Assembly: GCA_963695835.1 (NCBI GenBank)
Contig: CAVOHR010000001.1
Location: forward strand, 124,001-188,000
DNA length: 64,000 bases
Source: VRUE01 sp963695835
Lineage (GTDB): Bacteria > Actinomycetota > Thermoleophilia > Solirubrobacterales > 70-9
Reading direction: 5' to 3'
Positions 25,631 through 34,109 of the stretch are shown in pieces. Each line of letters opens with the position of its first letter. Within the stretch, counting starts at the first letter, position 1. The notes below the pieces were generated by a model that worked only from the letters and a program-made list of their open reading frames with translations, had not been told where the DNA came from and searched no databases. A program made the position numbers and the translations under genes.

Positions 25631-26725
25631 TCAGTGACCGAGCTTGGCCCGCGGCACGGTGCCGGCGTCGCCGCCGGTCCAGGCGTTGAAGCGGTACCAG
25701 GAGGGCTTCGCTTCGCGGTTCGCGGTCAGCAGGCCGGAGGAGTCGCAGAACTGGCAGTGGGCAGCCGGATCGTCGGCCCAGGAGAACCACCAGACGCCGC
25801 CGATCCGCCACGAGCGGCGGTGCGCGGCGAGGATCGAGAAGGCCTCGTTCAGTTCGCGCGCCTGGCCTTGAAGCCCGCGCTCCCAGCGCGTCTGGTAGCT
25901 GTCGGAGCCCCAGCCCAGCTCGGTCAGGTAGATCGGCGTGCGAGCGTCGCCGTTGCGGCGCATGACGCGGCGCATGGTGCGAAGCTCAGGCGTCATTGCT
26001 CTGGCGTCGGCGACGTAGGGGTGCAGGGCGACCCCGTCGAAGTAGGGCTTCACACGGCCGGCCCGGTAGACGCGGTCGAGGAAGTCGCCCAAGCCGACGT
26101 TGGGCGGGATCTGCAGCGGCCGGCCGAAGAGGCCGCCGAGGATCACCTTGGCGCCGCGGTCGACGGAGTGGATCGTGCGCCCGCTGGATCGCAGCAGCCG
26201 CGCGAAGCGCTCGGGGTTGGAGTTGCTGGAGAAGCTGACGATGTTCTCCTCGTTCCAGATCTCCCACTGGCGGATCGGCAGGTAGGGCAGGTCGGGGTTC
26301 TCGCGCCAGAACGTCCCGCCGGCGCCGTAGCGCCGCACCGCCTCGCGCAGGAAGCTGTCCCAGGCGCGCTGCGCCAAGCCGCTGCGCGTCGGTTCGATCT
26401 GCGGCTGCCGGGCGACCCAGCCCGGCGTGCCCCAGACGAAGGGGAAGATCCGCATGCCGGATTCGGCGGCGAGCTCCACCGAGGCGTCGAAGCCCGACCA
26501 GTTCGGCGGCACCAGGAGCGGGCTGTACGCCTCCACCCCGAACCAGAAGAGCGGCAGGCGCACGCTGCGAATCCCCGACTCGGCCATCAGTTCGTAATCG
26601 GGCTGGTTTGCCGCGCTCTGCGGCGAGATGCCGACGAAGCCGCTCGGCAACCCGGCGGCGGCAGCCGAAGCGGGCAGCGCCGGCAGCGCCAGAACAGCGA
26701 CGATCGTCACGAGCTTTCGAATCAC
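25631..26725 (-). CDS. Secreted glycoside hydrolase, clan-A TIM barrel (GH5/GH39-like)
   Basis: This 364-residue protein has a signal peptide (about residues 1-24 ending ASAAAA). The barrel has the acid/base motif WEIWNEEN and the nucleophile motif YLTELGWG, the two glutamates of clan GH-A. The WWFSWAD segment near the end is typical of the sugar-binding cleft. It should cleave or modify a beta-linked glycan outside the cell, and the exact family is not resolved here. Confidence 0.8.
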   Translation of the reverse strand: MIRKLVTIVAVLALPALPASAAAAGLPSGFVGISPQSAANQPDYELMAESGIRSVRLPLFWFGVEAYSPLLVPPNWSGFDASVELAAESGMRIFPFVWGTPGWVARQPQIEPTRSGLAQRAWDSFLREAVRRYGAGGTFWRENPDLPYLPIRQWEIWNEENIVSFSSNSNPERFARLLRSSGRTIHSVDRGAKVILGGLFGRPLQIPPNVGLGDFLDRVYRAGRVKPYFDGVALHPYVADARAMTPELRTMRRVMRRNGDARTPIYLTELGWGSDSYQTRWERGLQGQARELNEAFSILAAHRRSWRIGGVWWFSWADDPAAHCQFCDSSGLLTANREAKPSWYRFNAWTGGDAGTVPRAKLGH

Positions 26726-26817
26726 GGCCTCAACCCGGAACCCGGGGAGGACTCAAAGTAGCGGCCCGAGCCGTCGCACCGGTGCCTCCCCCCCGCCTCT
26801 GAGATAATCGACCCTCT

Positions 26818-26891
26818 CGGGGCGTGGCGCAGCCTGGTAGCGCGCACCGTTCGGGTCGGTGAGGTCCCCGGTTCAAATCCGGGCGCCCCGA
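26818..26891 (+). tRNA. tRNA-Pro (CGG)
   Basis: A full cloverleaf can be folded: acceptor CGGGGCG with CGCCCCG, discriminator A, D-arm with GCGC stems, anticodon stem CACCG/CGGTG with loop TTCGGGT (anticodon CGG), and T-arm CCGGTTCAAATCCGG. CCA is not encoded. The 5' flank GATAATCG may be part of its promoter. Junk with mobile-element remains begins directly downstream. Confidence 0.96.
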
Positions 26892-26906
26892 TTGCATCAG
26901 CATATC

Positions 26907-26930
26907 CGCGTGGCTCCGCAAGGCCACGCG
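26907..26930. terminator. tRNA-Pro terminator hairpin
   Basis: Perfect 8-bp arms (26907-26914 and 26923-26930) with an 8-base loop start 16 bases after the tRNA end, the expected place for a factor-independent terminator. No long T-run follows. Confidence 0.6.
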
Positions 26931-27062
26931 CAGAGCCAAATCGCCGAGTGGCATGGGCGGGCGTGCGGAGGGCGCGGTGACGCAATCGTGACGCAGCGGG
27001 CAGGACGAGTGTGACGCACCTAGCCGGTCGAAGGCGCAGGTAGGAGGCGAGGCGTGAGCGCA

Positions 27063-27098
27063 GGACGGCGCTCGTCGTCTGCGCGACGAGCGCCGTCC
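27063..27098. repeat. Perfect 15-bp inverted repeat, 6-base loop
   Basis: The arm 27063-27077 is exactly complementary to 27084-27098. It lies between tRNA-Pro and the transposase remnant, with no nearby intact gene end. Its G/C arms would make a very stable hairpin. It may be another small palindromic element. Confidence 0.75.
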
Positions 27099-27234
27099 CC
27101 GTCGCGAGACCGAAAGCGGCGGCGCTTGTCATCACAGGGAGGGGCAAGAGCGAGCGTGATGCAGAAGGCGGCGAATCCGTAGAAGCCGATCAGGAAGTTG
27201 CGCAGCAGGAGGCTGACCTGGGCGATGCCGCCTT

Positions 27235-27603
27235 GTGCATGTGACCGGACCCCGTTCATCGGTCCAGCTGTGGCCGGCGGCGGCGCAGCAGCGCTGCACC
27301 GTTCACGCCTTGCGCAATCTGCTCTCGAAGCTGCCCGAGCGCCACCACACAGAGTTCAAGGCGCGCTGGTGGCGGATCTTCGACGAGGCCGCCTCGCCCG
27401 GGGAGGCGAAGTCGGCCTTGCTCGCCCTTGCCGCCGAGTACCGGCGCGCCTACCCCTCGGCGATACGGACGATCGACGAGAACGCCGATGAGCTGGTCTC
27501 CCATCTGCTCTTTCCCTCCGAGCACCGCAAGCGGCTGCGGTCGACCAACCTGCTCGAGCGCACCTTCGTCGAGGTGCGGCGCCGCACCAACGTTCGCTGT
27601 TGA
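27235..27603 (+). pseudogene. IS256-type transposase fragment
   Basis: The 122 codons match the C-terminal half of IS256/Mutator transposases. Key blocks are QRCTVHALRNLLSKLPE, YPSAIRTI, FPSEHRKRLRSTNLLERTF and EVRRRTNV. The catalytic DDE domain start and the final residues are missing and a stop follows EVRRRTNVRC, so it is inactive. No flanking terminal repeats could be placed. It lies just upstream of a truncated SDR gene and may have caused that truncation. Confidence 0.88.
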
Positions 27604-27710
27604 CGCCACCCTGGCCAGTTCCCCCACCACCCCGCCCCGATTGCCCGCAGCGATTCCTTCCAGGGTGGAGACCAAGTGCCGAGCGGCAGGGGGGTGGAGC
27701 CAAATAGCGA

Positions 27711-27752
27711 CCTGGTCGGCAGGGTGGGCTGCGCCAACGCCTGCCGACCAGG
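27711..27752. repeat. Perfect 13-bp inverted repeat, 16-base loop
   Basis: Arms 27711-27723 and 27740-27752 are exact complements. The repeat lies between the transposase fragment and the SDR fragment. A second smaller inverted repeat of 9 bp flanks 27606-27668. These may be remains of mobile-element ends or palindromic repeats. Confidence 0.7.
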
Positions 27753-27808
27753 GAAATTGTGGGCCGGTCCGCCGTCAACCCACTCGCTGCGCTCGGGGCC
27801 GCAGTGGG

Positions 27809-28339
27809 CTGCTGCTGCCGGCGCTCCGCCGGGCCGCTCCCTCGCGGGTGATCAACGTATCCTCGGGAGGGATGTACACGGCGCGGATCGACGTCGACGA
27901 CCCCCAGCTCGAGCATCGCGACTTCGACGGAGCCCGCTTCTACGCCCACACCAAGCGGGCGGAGGTGATCCTCAGCGAGGAGTGGGGGAGACGGCTGGCG
28001 GCCGACGGGATAACGGTGCACTCGACCCATCCGGGGTGGGTTGCGACGGCCGGGATCAAGTCCTCGCTGCCCCGCTTCAACCGCTTGATGGGCCCGCTGC
28101 TTCGCGATCCCGGGGCTGGAGCCGACACGATCGTCTGGCTCGCCGGCTCGCCGCAGGCTGCGCGGAGCACCGGGGAGTTCTGGCACGACCGTCGCCCGCG
28201 GCCCGAGCATCGCGTGCCATGGACCCGCGAGAGCCCCGAGGAGAGGACCAGGCTCTTCGAGGAGTGCGAGCGCCTCTGCGGGTTGCCGCCCGGCGGCGCG
28301 ACGGCCTCCGCAAGCGAGATCGACGACGAAGGAGACTGA
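27809..28339 (+). pseudogene. Truncated short-chain dehydrogenase (C-terminal part)
   Basis: The frame reads RVINVSSGGMYTAR, then the active-site Tyr/Lys in FYAHTKRAEV and HPGWVATAGI, matching the second half of DHRS12-like SDRs. The N-terminal Rossmann motif (TGxxxGIG) and about 130 residues are absent, so NAD(P) cannot be bound. The break is close to the IS256 fragment. The stop is one base before the SRPBCC start, which suggests that the intact ancestor was translated with it. Confidence 0.8.
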
Positions 28340-28340
28340 G

Positions 28341-28778
28341 ATGGCCCGCTACCGCGACACGATCGTCAGCCCGAGGAGCGCCGAGGAGGTCTTCGACTAC
28401 ATGGCGATGTTCTCAAACGTCACCGAGTGGGACCCGACCGCGGCGGCGGCACACCCGGTCGGCGGCAACGAGCCTGGGGAGGGCTCGCGATTCCAGGTTC
28501 TGGTCAGGTGGATGGGTCGCGAGATTCCGCTCGAGTACACGACGACCGCGTACGAGCGCCCGAAGCGGCTGGTGCTGCGGGCCGAGAGCTCGACCACGAT
28601 CTCCGAAGACGCGATCACCGTCGAGCCGGCCGACTCTGGCTGCAAGATGGTCTACGACGCGCAGCTGACGCTGAAGGGCGTGATGCGGATCGTCGACCCA
28701 CTCTTCGGCCTTGCCTTCAAGCGGCTGGGGAACAATGCCGCCACCGGCCTTCGGCGTGAGCTGGGCTCGCCGGCTTGA
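28341..28778 (+). CDS. SRPBCC family protein (polyketide cyclase/dehydrase-like)
   Basis: This 145-residue protein has the START-like helix-grip fold and begins MARYRDTIVSPRSAEEVFDYMAMFSNVTEWDP, a standard family opening. A hydrophobic cavity for lipids or polyketides is expected, and there is no known enzymatic role. The last 62 bases overlap the end of the convergent methyltransferase gene. Its presence next to an SDR and CFA-like gene matches a recurrent lipid-modification neighbourhood. Confidence 0.85.
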   Translation: MARYRDTIVSPRSAEEVFDYMAMFSNVTEWDPTAAAAHPVGGNEPGEGSRFQVLVRWMGREIPLEYTTTAYERPKRLVLRAESSTTISEDAITVEPADSGCKMVYDAQLTLKGVMRIVDPLFGLAFKRLGNNAATGLRRELGSPA

Positions 28779-29946
28779 CGAAGAGCGCCTGCACGTCGCC
28801 GATCCTGCGCTCGCGGAAGCCCGCCTCCGAGGAGCTGAGGTAGAAGGTCCAGAGGCGGAGGAAGCGCTCGTCGTAGCCGCGCGAGCGCAGCCGCTCCCAG
28901 GCGCCGAGGAAGCGCTCGCGCCATGCGGCCAGGGTGAGCGGATAGTGGACGGTGATGTCGTCGGCCCAGACCTGGCGCATGCTGGTGACGCGGGCGAGGC
29001 AGTCGGCGATCGTCCTCCGGGAGGGCAGGCAGCCGCCTGGGAAGACGTGGGTGTTGGCGAAGCTGCGCTTCCCCTTCTCGATCTCGTAGATGTCGTCGTC
29101 GATCGTGATCGCCTGCAGCAGCATCAGCCCGCCGGGGGCGAGCAGCTCGTCGCAGCGGCGGAAGAAGTCGTCGAAGTACTGCCAGCCGACCGCCTCGATC
29201 ATCTCGACCGAGACCAGCCGGTCGTATCTGCCGCGCAGCTCGCGGTAGTCCTCGAGCAGCACCGTCACCCGGTCCGCGAGCCCGGCCTCGCGCACGCGCC
29301 GGGCCGCCAGCTCGTGCTGCTCGCGGGAGATGGTCGTCGTGGTGACGCGACAGCCGTGCTCGCGGGCGGCGTGGACGGCGAGGCCGCCCCAGCCGGAGCC
29401 GATCTCCAGCAGGTGGTTGCCGGGGCCGAGGCAGAGCTGGCCGCAGATCCGCTCGAGCTTGGCGAGCTGAGCCTCCTCCAGGCTCGCTCCGGCGCGCGGG
29501 AAGTAGGCGCACGAGTACACCATCCGCTCGTCGAGGAAGGCGGCGAAGAGGTCGTTGCCGAGGTCGTAGTGAGCGGCAACGTTCCGCCGGGCGCCGGCGA
29601 GGGTGTTCTCGGGCACGAGGCGGCGGGCCCGGTGCAGCAGGCCGCGCGCCCCGGCGACGGCGCCGCGCAGCCCGCCCGGCTCGCGCAGCTCGCGGGCGGC
29701 GATGCGGATCAGCGTGACCAGGTCGTCGGTCTCCCATAGCCCGTCGGCGTAGGTCTCGCCAAGCCCGGCGCTGCCGCGCAGCGGGCCGCGCCAAGCCGCC
29801 GGGTCGTCGATCGTCACCGCGGCGTGCAGCTCGGCGCCGGCGGGGCCGAAGGCGCGGCTCCGGCCGCCTTCGACCACCTCGATCCGGCCGGCGCGGAGGC
29901 GGCGCAGGGCCTGGCTCACCGCGGCGCGGGCGAGCGCGTCCTTCAC
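28717..29946 (-). CDS. Cyclopropane-fatty-acyl-phospholipid synthase family methyltransferase
   Basis: This 409-residue enzyme has the SAM site LLEIGSGWGGLAVHAA, the VSVEMIEAVGWQYFDDFF block and the YSCAYFPRAGASLEEAQ lead-in of CFA synthases. It should transfer a methyl(ene) group from SAM to an unsaturated chain of a membrane lipid. Cyclopropane, methyl-branched or furan-precursor products are all possible in the family. GTG 29946 overlaps the DUF1365 stop (GTGA), so it is the third gene of a coupled three-gene operon. Confidence 0.9.
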   Translation of the reverse strand: MKDALARAAVSQALRRLRAGRIEVVEGGRSRAFGPAGAELHAAVTIDDPAAWRGPLRGSAGLGETYADGLWETDDLVTLIRIAARELREPGGLRGAVAGARGLLHRARRLVPENTLAGARRNVAAHYDLGNDLFAAFLDERMVYSCAYFPRAGASLEEAQLAKLERICGQLCLGPGNHLLEIGSGWGGLAVHAAREHGCRVTTTTISREQHELAARRVREAGLADRVTVLLEDYRELRGRYDRLVSVEMIEAVGWQYFDDFFRRCDELLAPGGLMLLQAITIDDDIYEIEKGKRSFANTHVFPGGCLPSRRTIADCLARVTSMRQVWADDITVHYPLTLAAWRERFLGAWERLRSRGYDERFLRLWTFYLSSSEAGFRERRIGDVQALFVKPASPAHAEGRWRHCSPAA

Positions 29947-30725
29947 GGCGAGAGGAACCCCTTCGGGCGGCTTCCCTCCGGGTGGGGGAAGTAGCGGGCG
30001 CCCTTCAGCTTCAGCCGCAGCGACTGCGCGTAGATCTTCGCCACCACCTGTAGCGACATCGCCGGGTAGCGGACCAGCATCCGGGTCAGCAGCGGGCCGC
30101 TCAACTCGCGGCGGCGCATCGAGAGGGTGGCGTCGAAGGTCTTGCCCCCCTCGCCGTCGCGAGGGCGTGACTCGATCTGGACGATGAGCCGGTCGCCGGG
30201 CTCGGTTGCGCGGAAGGCGTAGGTCTGGTCCATCCCCATCAGGGGGGAGACGTGGAGGGCCTTGTCCAGCTCGCCGCCCAGCACCGCTCCCTCCCGGCCT
30301 CCGCGCGCCAGGACATAAGGATGCCGCTCTCCCCAGGGAATGTTGTTGACGTCGGCGACCACCGCTTCGACTCGCTCCCCCGCCGGGTCGAAGCAGTAGT
30401 AGAGGCTGACCGGGTTGAAGACGTGTCCGAGGCAGCGCAGGTTGGCGAGGAGCCGAACCGGGCCGCCGGGGCGGCGACCGGTCTGAGCCTCGACCGCGTC
30501 GCGCGCGCACTCCGCCAGCGGCCTTCTGGGATCCCCCATGAAGTCGGAGCGGCGGAAGCGGGCGGGAGCCGCCCTCCGCGCCGACCACAACGGGTAGGGA
30601 TCGAGGACGGCGGGCAGCTCCCCGAGGTCGAGGTACATGAGGAAGAGCCGGTAGCGGAAGGCGTGCTCCACCGGCTCGAAGCGGCGGTGGCGGACCCAGC
30701 CCTCGTAGACGGCGGAGGCGGTCAT
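29943..30725 (-). CDS. DUF1365 protein
   Basis: This 260-residue protein has the family features VYEGWVRHRRFEPVEHAFRY, FMGDP, CLGHVFNPVSLYYCFD and a C-terminal KTFDATLSM region. Biochemical function is not established. The family is nearly always encoded with a FAD-dependent amine-oxidase-like protein and a CFA-type methyltransferase, exactly as here. ATG 30725 overlaps the upstream stop by four bases. Confidence 0.92.
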   Translation of the reverse strand: MTASAVYEGWVRHRRFEPVEHAFRYRLFLMYLDLGELPAVLDPYPLWSARRAAPARFRRSDFMGDPRRPLAECARDAVEAQTGRRPGGPVRLLANLRCLGHVFNPVSLYYCFDPAGERVEAVVADVNNIPWGERHPYVLARGGREGAVLGGELDKALHVSPLMGMDQTYAFRATEPGDRLIVQIESRPRDGEGGKTFDATLSMRRRELSGPLLTRMLVRYPAMSLQVVAKIYAQSLRLKLKGARYFPHPEGSRPKGFLSP

Positions 30726-31996
30726 CCTGCCGGCGGCTCCGCCTCGGTGACGGCGGCGCGGGAGGAGCCGATCCGCCGGCAGGCCCGCAGGGCGCTCAGC
30801 ACCCCGTCCTCGTGGAAGCCCCAGCCCCAGTAGGCGCCGCAATAGTGCGTGCGCCCGGTGCCGCTGATCTCGGCATGGCGGGCCTGGGCGGCGATGCCCT
30901 CCGCCGTGTAGACGGGATGGTCGTAGGAGAGGCGGTGCAGCGCCTTCTCGGGGTCGATCTCCTCGCCGCGGTTGAGCGTGACCAGGAACTCGCGGTCGGC
31001 CCGCAGCCGCTGCAGGTTGTTCATCCAGTAGGTGACGGTGGCGCCCCTGGCCGGCACCTCGGTGAGGTGGAAGTTCCAGCTCGCCCAGGCTCGGCGCCGC
31101 CGCGGCAGCAACGAGGTGTCGGTGTGCAGCACGGCCTCGTTGCGCCGGTAGGGGATGGCGCCGAGGATCTCGCGCTCGGCCCCGGTCGGGTCGGCCAGCA
31201 TCCTCAGCGCCTGGTCGGAGTGGGTGGCGATCACCACCTCGTCGAAGTCCTCGCTCTCGCATCCCTCCGCCGCGATCCGCACCCGGCCGGGCAGCCGCTC
31301 GATCCGTCGCACCGGCGCCCGCAGGCGGATGCGGTCGCGCCAGGGCGCCGTCATCGCCTTCACATAGCGGATCGAGCCGCCGGCGACGGTCCGCCAGCGC
31401 GGCCGGCCGCGGAGGCTGTACATGCCGTGGTTCTCGAAGAACTCGGCCATGAAGCTGGCGGGGAAGCTCCACATCTGCTCGCGGTCGGCCGACCAGACGG
31501 CGGAGGCCTGGGGGACGATCAGCCGCTCGACGAAGTGCCGGGAGAAGCCCCTCTCCTCCAGCCAGTGCCCGAGCGAGGGAGCGGTCCCGCCCGTGCCGGC
31601 AAGCGCCCGCGCCTCGCGGTTGAAGCGGCGCCAGTCGCGCAGCATGGCGAGGAAGGAGGGGCTGAGCAGGTTGGCGCGGCGGGCGAAGAGGCCGCGCGGC
31701 GTCCCCGCGTACTCGAAGTCGCCGTGTCCGTCGGAGACCGAGAAGCTCATCTGCGAGGGCTGAGTGGCGACGCCCATCTCGCTCAGCAGCCGTTCGAAGT
31801 TGGGGTAGTTGCGGTCGTTGAAGACGATGAATCCGGTGTCGATCCAGTGCGTCTCCTCCTCGGTGTCGACCCGGATCGTGTTCGTGTGACCGCCGACCCG
31901 ATCGCCCGCCTCGTAGACGACGATCTCGTGCTCGCGGTGCAGCAGGTGAGCGGCGAGGAGCCCGGAGATGCCGGTTCCGACGATCGCGATCTTCAT
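30722..31996 (-). CDS. NAD(P)/FAD-dependent oxidoreductase, amine-oxidase fold
   Basis: This 424-residue flavoprotein starts KIAIVGTGISGLLAAHLL (dinucleotide-binding motif) followed by YEAGDRVGGHTNT. The C-terminal block YCGAYWGWGFHEDGVLSAL is typical of the family paired with DUF1365. It probably desaturates or otherwise oxidises a lipid chain, which is inferred from its neighbours. It is the first gene of the three-gene operon, and a TTTGACA-like box lies close upstream of its ATG. Confidence 0.9.
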   Translation of the reverse strand: MKIAIVGTGISGLLAAHLLHREHEIVVYEAGDRVGGHTNTIRVDTEEETHWIDTGFIVFNDRNYPNFERLLSEMGVATQPSQMSFSVSDGHGDFEYAGTPRGLFARRANLLSPSFLAMLRDWRRFNREARALAGTGGTAPSLGHWLEERGFSRHFVERLIVPQASAVWSADREQMWSFPASFMAEFFENHGMYSLRGRPRWRTVAGGSIRYVKAMTAPWRDRIRLRAPVRRIERLPGRVRIAAEGCESEDFDEVVIATHSDQALRMLADPTGAEREILGAIPYRRNEAVLHTDTSLLPRRRRAWASWNFHLTEVPARGATVTYWMNNLQRLRADREFLVTLNRGEEIDPEKALHRLSYDHPVYTAEGIAAQARHAEISGTGRTHYCGAYWGWGFHEDGVLSALRACRRIGSSRAAVTEAEPPAG

Positions 31997-32272
31997 TGTT
32001 TGACACTACGCGGAGCGCGCCCGATTGGTTGCGTGGATGTGAAGGGTGGTGCCGCGCTGGTCCTTGACGAGGCGGTCGACCTCGGCAGTGACGCCCTCGC
32101 GATACCCATGGCGAACATCGCGAGAGTCCCTGCCAGTCGTTTGGTGCCGTCAAGTCGCTCCGAGGTGAAGACCTGTGCTCTCATGGAGGCGAACACGGCC
32201 CTCGACGTCTGCGGGCTGGGCGCTTCCGCGTCTCCGTCGTTCTCCCGGTCGGCTCGGATTGAACCTGAACCA

Positions 32273-33154
32273 TCAACCCTCTTCCTCCGCGAACGCGCGC
32301 CGCAGCGCTTCGTCAAACGACTCCGGTGAGATGCCGAACGGCTCGGCCCCGGTGGGGTCGGTGACGACGGTTGCCGTGGTCAACCCCTCGACAAGCGGGC
32401 GCGCCACCTTCGTGTCAACTGGCGTGACCAGGCCGAGCCAGAGCGCCGACAGCCAGGGCGTGATGAAGGGGACCGGCAGCTTGCGTCGCGGCCGCTTCCC
32501 CATCACGATCGCCATCCGATCCAGCATCTCCGAATAGGAGAGCACGTCGGGGCCGCCGATCTGGACTTCCCGGCCCTTGGACTCGGAGACTTCGGGAGCG
32601 CGGCGCAGATACTCGATCGTCGCGTCGATTCCGATCGGCTGCGTCGCTATACGCAGCCAGTTGGGGGTGATCATCACCGGCAACCGCCCCACCAGATAGC
32701 GCAGAGTCCGGTAGGACTCGCTGCCGGCGCCCACCACCATCGCCGCGCGGAAGTAAGTGAGCGGCGGTCCCTCGGCGGCGAGGATGCGGGCGGTCTCGTG
32801 ACGGCTGCGCAGGTGCTTGGATTCGGCCTCCTGGCCGAGCCCGCCGAGGTAGACGACGCGCCCGATGCCCTCGCGCTTTGCCATCCGGGCGAAGTTGCCG
32901 GCGGCGACCCGCTCGCGCTCCTCGAAGCCGGCGCCGCCGGCCATCGCGTGGACCAGGTAGTAGGCGACGTCGACTCCCTCCCCCACCCCGACGAGGCTGG
33001 GGGCGTCGGTGACGTCGCCGACCCGCAGCTCGACGCCCAGTCCCTCCAGCTTCGCCGCTCGAGAGCGCTCGCGGACCAGGCACCGGACCGGCCCCGAGCC
33101 GGCCATTGCCGCCGCCAGCCGGCCGCCGACGAAACCCGTCGCACCTGCGATCAA
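32273..33154 (-). CDS. Atypical SDR / NAD(P)-binding epimerase-like protein
   Basis: This 293-residue protein has the extended Rossmann motif GATGFVGGRLA and the YLGGLGQEAESKHLRSRHETARIL region of the NmrA/YbjT-like atypical SDRs. The classical Tyr-Lys catalytic pair is not obvious. A substrate is not known. The only usable start is TTG 33154, since no ATG or GTG lies upstream in frame. It is divergent from an SRPBCC gene, with the starts 63 bases apart. Confidence 0.82.
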   Translation of the reverse strand: MIAGATGFVGGRLAAAMAGSGPVRCLVRERSRAAKLEGLGVELRVGDVTDAPSLVGVGEGVDVAYYLVHAMAGGAGFEERERVAAGNFARMAKREGIGRVVYLGGLGQEAESKHLRSRHETARILAAEGPPLTYFRAAMVVGAGSESYRTLRYLVGRLPVMITPNWLRIATQPIGIDATIEYLRRAPEVSESKGREVQIGGPDVLSYSEMLDRMAIVMGKRPRRKLPVPFITPWLSALWLGLVTPVDTKVARPLVEGLTTATVVTDPTGAEPFGISPESFDEALRRAFAEEEG

Positions 33155-33217
33155 CGTGCTCTGTGGGATCGATCCACGCTACCCGACTGGAGGCGCCGGC
33201 CTGCGAGACTGGCGCCT

Positions 33218-33685
33218 GTGCGCGAGCACGTCCTGCAACGCAGCCAGCGCGTTCCCGTCCCGGCCGAGCGCGCCTTCGACTTCTACACCGACGCCGTCAA
33301 CCTCGAGCCGATGACGCCGCCCTGGCTCCACTTCCGGGTGACGACGCCGGGGCCGATCGCGATGGGCGCGGGGACGCTGCTCGACTACCGCCTGCGCCTG
33401 CACGGCTTCCCGATTCGCTGGCAGACGCGGATCGAGACCTGGGAGCCGCCTCTGCGCTTCACCGACACCCAGGTCCGTGGCCCCTACTCGCTCTGGGAGC
33501 ACACCCACGTCTTCGAGCCCGACAGCGAGCGGGCTTGCACGATCCACGACCGCGTCCGCTACGCCATTCCCTACGGGCCCCTCGGCGAGCTCGCCCACAG
33601 CCTCTTCGTCCGCCGCGATCTCGAGCGAATCTTCGACTACCGTGGCGAGGCCGTCTCCAAGCGTCTTGGAGACTCCACCCACTGA
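33218..33685 (+). CDS. SRPBCC family protein
   Basis: This 155-residue helix-grip protein has EREHVL-type opening residues, TWEPPLRFTDTQVRGPYSLWEHTHVF and RRDLERIFDYR, a pattern shared by the SRPBCC proteins encoded beside SDR and lipid enzymes. It uses GTG 33218. Together with the adjacent atypical SDR it likely belongs to the same lipid-modification set as the FAD-DUF1365-CFA operon. Confidence 0.83.
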   Translation: MREHVLQRSQRVPVPAERAFDFYTDAVNLEPMTPPWLHFRVTTPGPIAMGAGTLLDYRLRLHGFPIRWQTRIETWEPPLRFTDTQVRGPYSLWEHTHVFEPDSERACTIHDRVRYAIPYGPLGELAHSLFVRRDLERIFDYRGEAVSKRLGDSTH

Positions 33686-33738
33686 GCTTCGAACCGGCGT
33701 GGGCCGGCGGCCCAGGGGGCGTCGCCCTGAACAGGAGT

Positions 33739-33954
33739 TCAGCCCGGCGCGTCCTCGGGCACGGGTGGGCCCCAGGTCGGGACCCGGAAGTAGCTGTGGG
33801 GGACGTACGGATCGGCCACCGGCCGGGCGCGAAACAACCCCTCTGCGTGGGCCGCCCGGATCACCGCTTGGAGTGGCGAGTGCGCCTTAACGGCGTTCGT
33901 GACCAGCCGCCACTCTTCTTCCATCCGGTATTCGACGACATGGTCGCTCAACAT
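33739..33954 (-). CDS. Small hypothetical protein
   Basis: This 71-residue frame from ATG 33954 has a balanced composition and reads like a real protein (EEEWRLVTNAVKAHSPLQAVIRAAHAEGLF). I do not recognise it and see no Shine-Dalgarno site. It may be the tail of an otherwise lost gene in a decayed area. Confidence 0.4.
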   Translation of the reverse strand: MLSDHVVEYRMEEEWRLVTNAVKAHSPLQAVIRAAHAEGLFRARPVADPYVPHSYFRVPTWGPPVPEDAPG

Positions 33955-34109
33955 CGCGAGGGCAATCTAGGTGAGTGGCCGGAGTTGGGAAATCCGCTCC
34001 TTCCCACAGGCCGACTGCGCATTACTACGGACGGGCGGTTGGGTGGCTGCGGCTTGACCGCAAGGCGGGGTCGCTCCGGGGTAACGGATGGCCATCTCAC
34101 CGGCGCAAG

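Larger units (their letters stand above)
26892..27234. other. Non-coding or decayed stretch after tRNA-Pro
   Basis: I see no intact gene. It holds a terminator hairpin, a perfect 15-bp palindrome and, on the minus strand, an open frame (27020-27259) with one hydrophobic segment QVSLLLRNFLIGFYGFAAF that looks like a leftover of a membrane protein. Two spaced copies of GTGACGCA occur at 26977-26997. Confidence 0.5.

Noticed and set aside
27020..27259. Small membrane protein after tRNA-Pro.
   Set aside because: Only one hydrophobic stretch, followed by a palindrome-encoded Arg/Asp-rich tail. No start context. Treated as decayed DNA.
31997..32272. Gene between the FAD oxidoreductase and the atypical SDR.
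   Set aside because: The minus-strand frame here is Arg/Ser-rich without a domain. It more likely holds the promoter of the operon.
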